15,745 nt of DNA from Fischerella sp. GTDB lineage: Bacteria > Cyanobacteriota > Cyanobacteriia > Cyanobacteriales > Nostocaceae. The DNA is taken from NCBI GenBank assembly GCA_026419705.1, contig JANZYY010000051.1:1-15745 (forward strand), written 5' to 3'. Each line of letters opens with the position of its first letter. The stretch's first letter is position 1. Of the stretch, positions 14,563 to 15,745 are shown in pieces. Under the pieces are notes generated by a model. That model worked only from the letters and a program-made list of their open reading frames with translations, was not told the DNA's origin and did not search any database. The position numbers and the translations under genes are program-made.

Positions 14563-14593
14563 TGGTGCGTTACGTTGCGTTAACGCATCCTAC
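14563..14593. repeat. TGCGTTA palindromic repeat at the SDR/CIA30 gene end
   Basis: GGTGCGTTA (14564-14572) pairs with TAACGCATCC (14581-14590) with one bulge, around a CGTTGCG loop. The sequence matches the style of a palindromic repeat scattered through many cyanobacterial genomes (GTAGG-TGCGTTA forms). It includes the stop codon and last codons of the SDR/CIA30 gene and lies just before the GTG of the next gene. Confidence 0.7.
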
Positions 14594-15714
14594 ATTCATT
14601 TTATTATCTGGTTGCAACTGGGAAAATAACTTCTGCCAGTCGATATAAGCAGTTTGGTTTTCTCCTTCTTTGACTTCAAAGGTAACGTTACACGCATTTG
14701 TTTGTTGTAGCGCTTGCACGCAAATTTCTGCTACATCCTCACGACTGATTTTGCCCCTTATATTGTCGCCTTGCTCGAATATTAATGATTTACCTCCAGG
14801 TTCTTCTGTCAATGCACAAGGTCTAACAATTATATAAGGAATTCCGCTTTCTCTCAAACTATCTTCGCCCCTTAATTTCCAAGTCAAAATTCCGCCCAAT
14901 TGGTCATTTAATCTCACTGCCGGTGGTTCTTCCTCTAGATTAATTCCGGGACGGCCAGGACGAGTGACACCAGCAGAACTCACAAGGATAAATTGCGGTA
15001 AAGTTTTACCGCCATAGGCTTTAATTGATTCGACTTGCAATGCAAAACCACCAGTTGAAAAGTGCGGATTTAATTTGCCATCATATTCAAATTTACTCAA
15101 CATGATTTGAAACGAGGAAATTTGACTGGCGTCTATGGGTGGGTAATTTTGCAAAGTTTTAGCCCGAAATACAGGAATAAAATCCGCAAAAGGAATGCGA
15201 ATATCTATCCAGGTGTTTGCGATCGTGTCAAAAGAATAACTATAGCCAACGCCATCCCATTTTGTGTCTGTACGCAAAAAGAACTTATAACGTTTGCCAT
15301 CTCCTCTCACGCGCAATTCTATGCCTTCATAACCAGTTAAATTGAAGGCAGGAGAGAAATTTTTAGTTCTAACAGATGCAAATCCTCCAGAATTGGCGGT
15401 GGAAACATTGCCAGCAAATAAGGCTGTACCTTCTACTAATTGAATATTACTTTCACTGACGCCACCCATGACAACATCATCCACCGCACCCCAGATATTT
15501 TTCACTTCCGTGGATGGATTGGTAAAATCAAATAACAGTTTTTCTCCTGCTTTTGGCAAAGACTTGGCAGCAGCTTCTACCAAGTTTTTTACACCTCGAT
15601 ACTCCACATTTTCTGGGGTATCGCCGACGATTTCTGGTTGATAAAATTTGACACCTTGATAGTATTTTTCTCGTTCGGGAGTATCTCCTTCCACTGGTTG
15701 CACTCGTACTGCCG
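14570..15714 (-). CDS. Atypical SDR with inserted CIA30 domain, HCF173-like (5' end missing)
   Basis: This is the C-terminal 380 or so residues of an NAD(P)-binding atypical short-chain dehydrogenase interrupted by a CIA30 domain; the N-terminal Rossmann part lies beyond the insert edge. Counting from a GTG at 15703 (not the true start), 30-50 is the end of a Rossmann helix (GVKNLVEAA). Residues 54-229 are a CIA30-type beta-sandwich (WGAVDDVVMGGVS near 71-83, FFLRTDTKWDGVGY near 141-154). From 236 the SDR resumes with FILVSSAGVTRPG, WKLRGEDSLRESG, IIVRPCALTEEPGG and ISREDVAEICVQAL. The same interrupted layout is known in plant HCF173, needed for psbA mRNA translation, which has cyanobacterial relatives; a photosystem II assembly role here is an inference. 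The last residues come from a repeat element. The frame runs without a stop to the adapter junction at 15714/15715. Confidence 0.85.
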
Positions 15715-15745
15715 CTGTCTCTTATACACATCTCCGAGCCCACGA
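15715..15745 (-). other. Nextera/Tn5 read-2 adapter (non-genomic)
   Basis: The last 31 bases are the reverse complement of the read-2 transposase adapter: the mosaic end CTGTCTCTTATACACATCT followed by CCGAGCCCACGA. This is library sequence. Read on the minus strand it begins a false ORF containing the known adapter peptide SEMCIRDS. Confidence 0.98.

Noticed and set aside
15528..15743. Minus-strand 71-codon ORF beginning MGSEMCIRDS
   Set aside because: Its start lies in the read-2 adapter and its frame is out of register with the SDR/CIA30 gene; it is an artefact.

Overview
The window looks like a fragment of a cyanobacterial chromosome. By eye I count at least thirteen copies of the HIP1 octamer GCGATCGC in 15.7 kb, where about 0.2 are expected by chance. 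The gene content also fits: a DnaK2-type DnaK, a cyanobacterial HhoA/HhoB/HtrA-type protease, a CIA30-interrupted atypical SDR of the HCF173 kind, and Nostocales-style intergenic repeats. I cannot name a genus. Both ends are untrimmed Nextera/Tn5 adapters (1-29 and 15715-15745) in read-1/read-2 orientation. The genomic insert is therefore about 30-15714, and its edges are laboratory cut sites.

Layout, left to right. An AEC-family permease (+) converges on a minus-strand stress-related group transcribed in the order dnaK, a two-PRC-barrel protein, a PsiE-family membrane protein and an HtrA-type protease. The gaps are 135, 55 and 145 nt, so the genes could be partly co-transcribed as a protein-quality and envelope-stress cluster. 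A hairpin-dense 0.9 kb gap follows, then a small multi-pass membrane protein (-). A decayed Hsp20 remnant (+) precedes a family-1 beta-glucosidase (+) that ends in a large imperfect palindrome. After an AT-rich 0.8 kb gap comes pntA-pntB (+), the two subunits of proton-translocating NAD(P) transhydrogenase. This PntA is a single chain whose soluble and membrane parts are joined by a proline-rich linker encoded by a short tandem DNA repeat.

The right part reads on the minus strand. The HCF173-like SDR/CIA30 protein is cut off by the insert edge. It is followed after 23 nt by a secreted or anchored coiled-coil protein. Next come a sigma70-type promoter and a well-conserved ydaO/yuaA-class (c-di-AMP) riboswitch. 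Beyond the aptamer lies a roughly 450-nt leader with very small, stop-start-overlapping reading frames, and then an unrecognised 80-residue protein with a strong ribosome binding site.

The most interesting locus is this riboswitch and what it controls. There is no recognisable cell-wall, potassium or osmolyte gene immediately downstream, only tiny ORFs and the 80-residue unknown. Other points worth checking are the repeat-derived PntA linker, the Hsp20 remnant, the recurring gene-end repeat family, and a repeat element that supplies the last residues of the HCF173-like protein.
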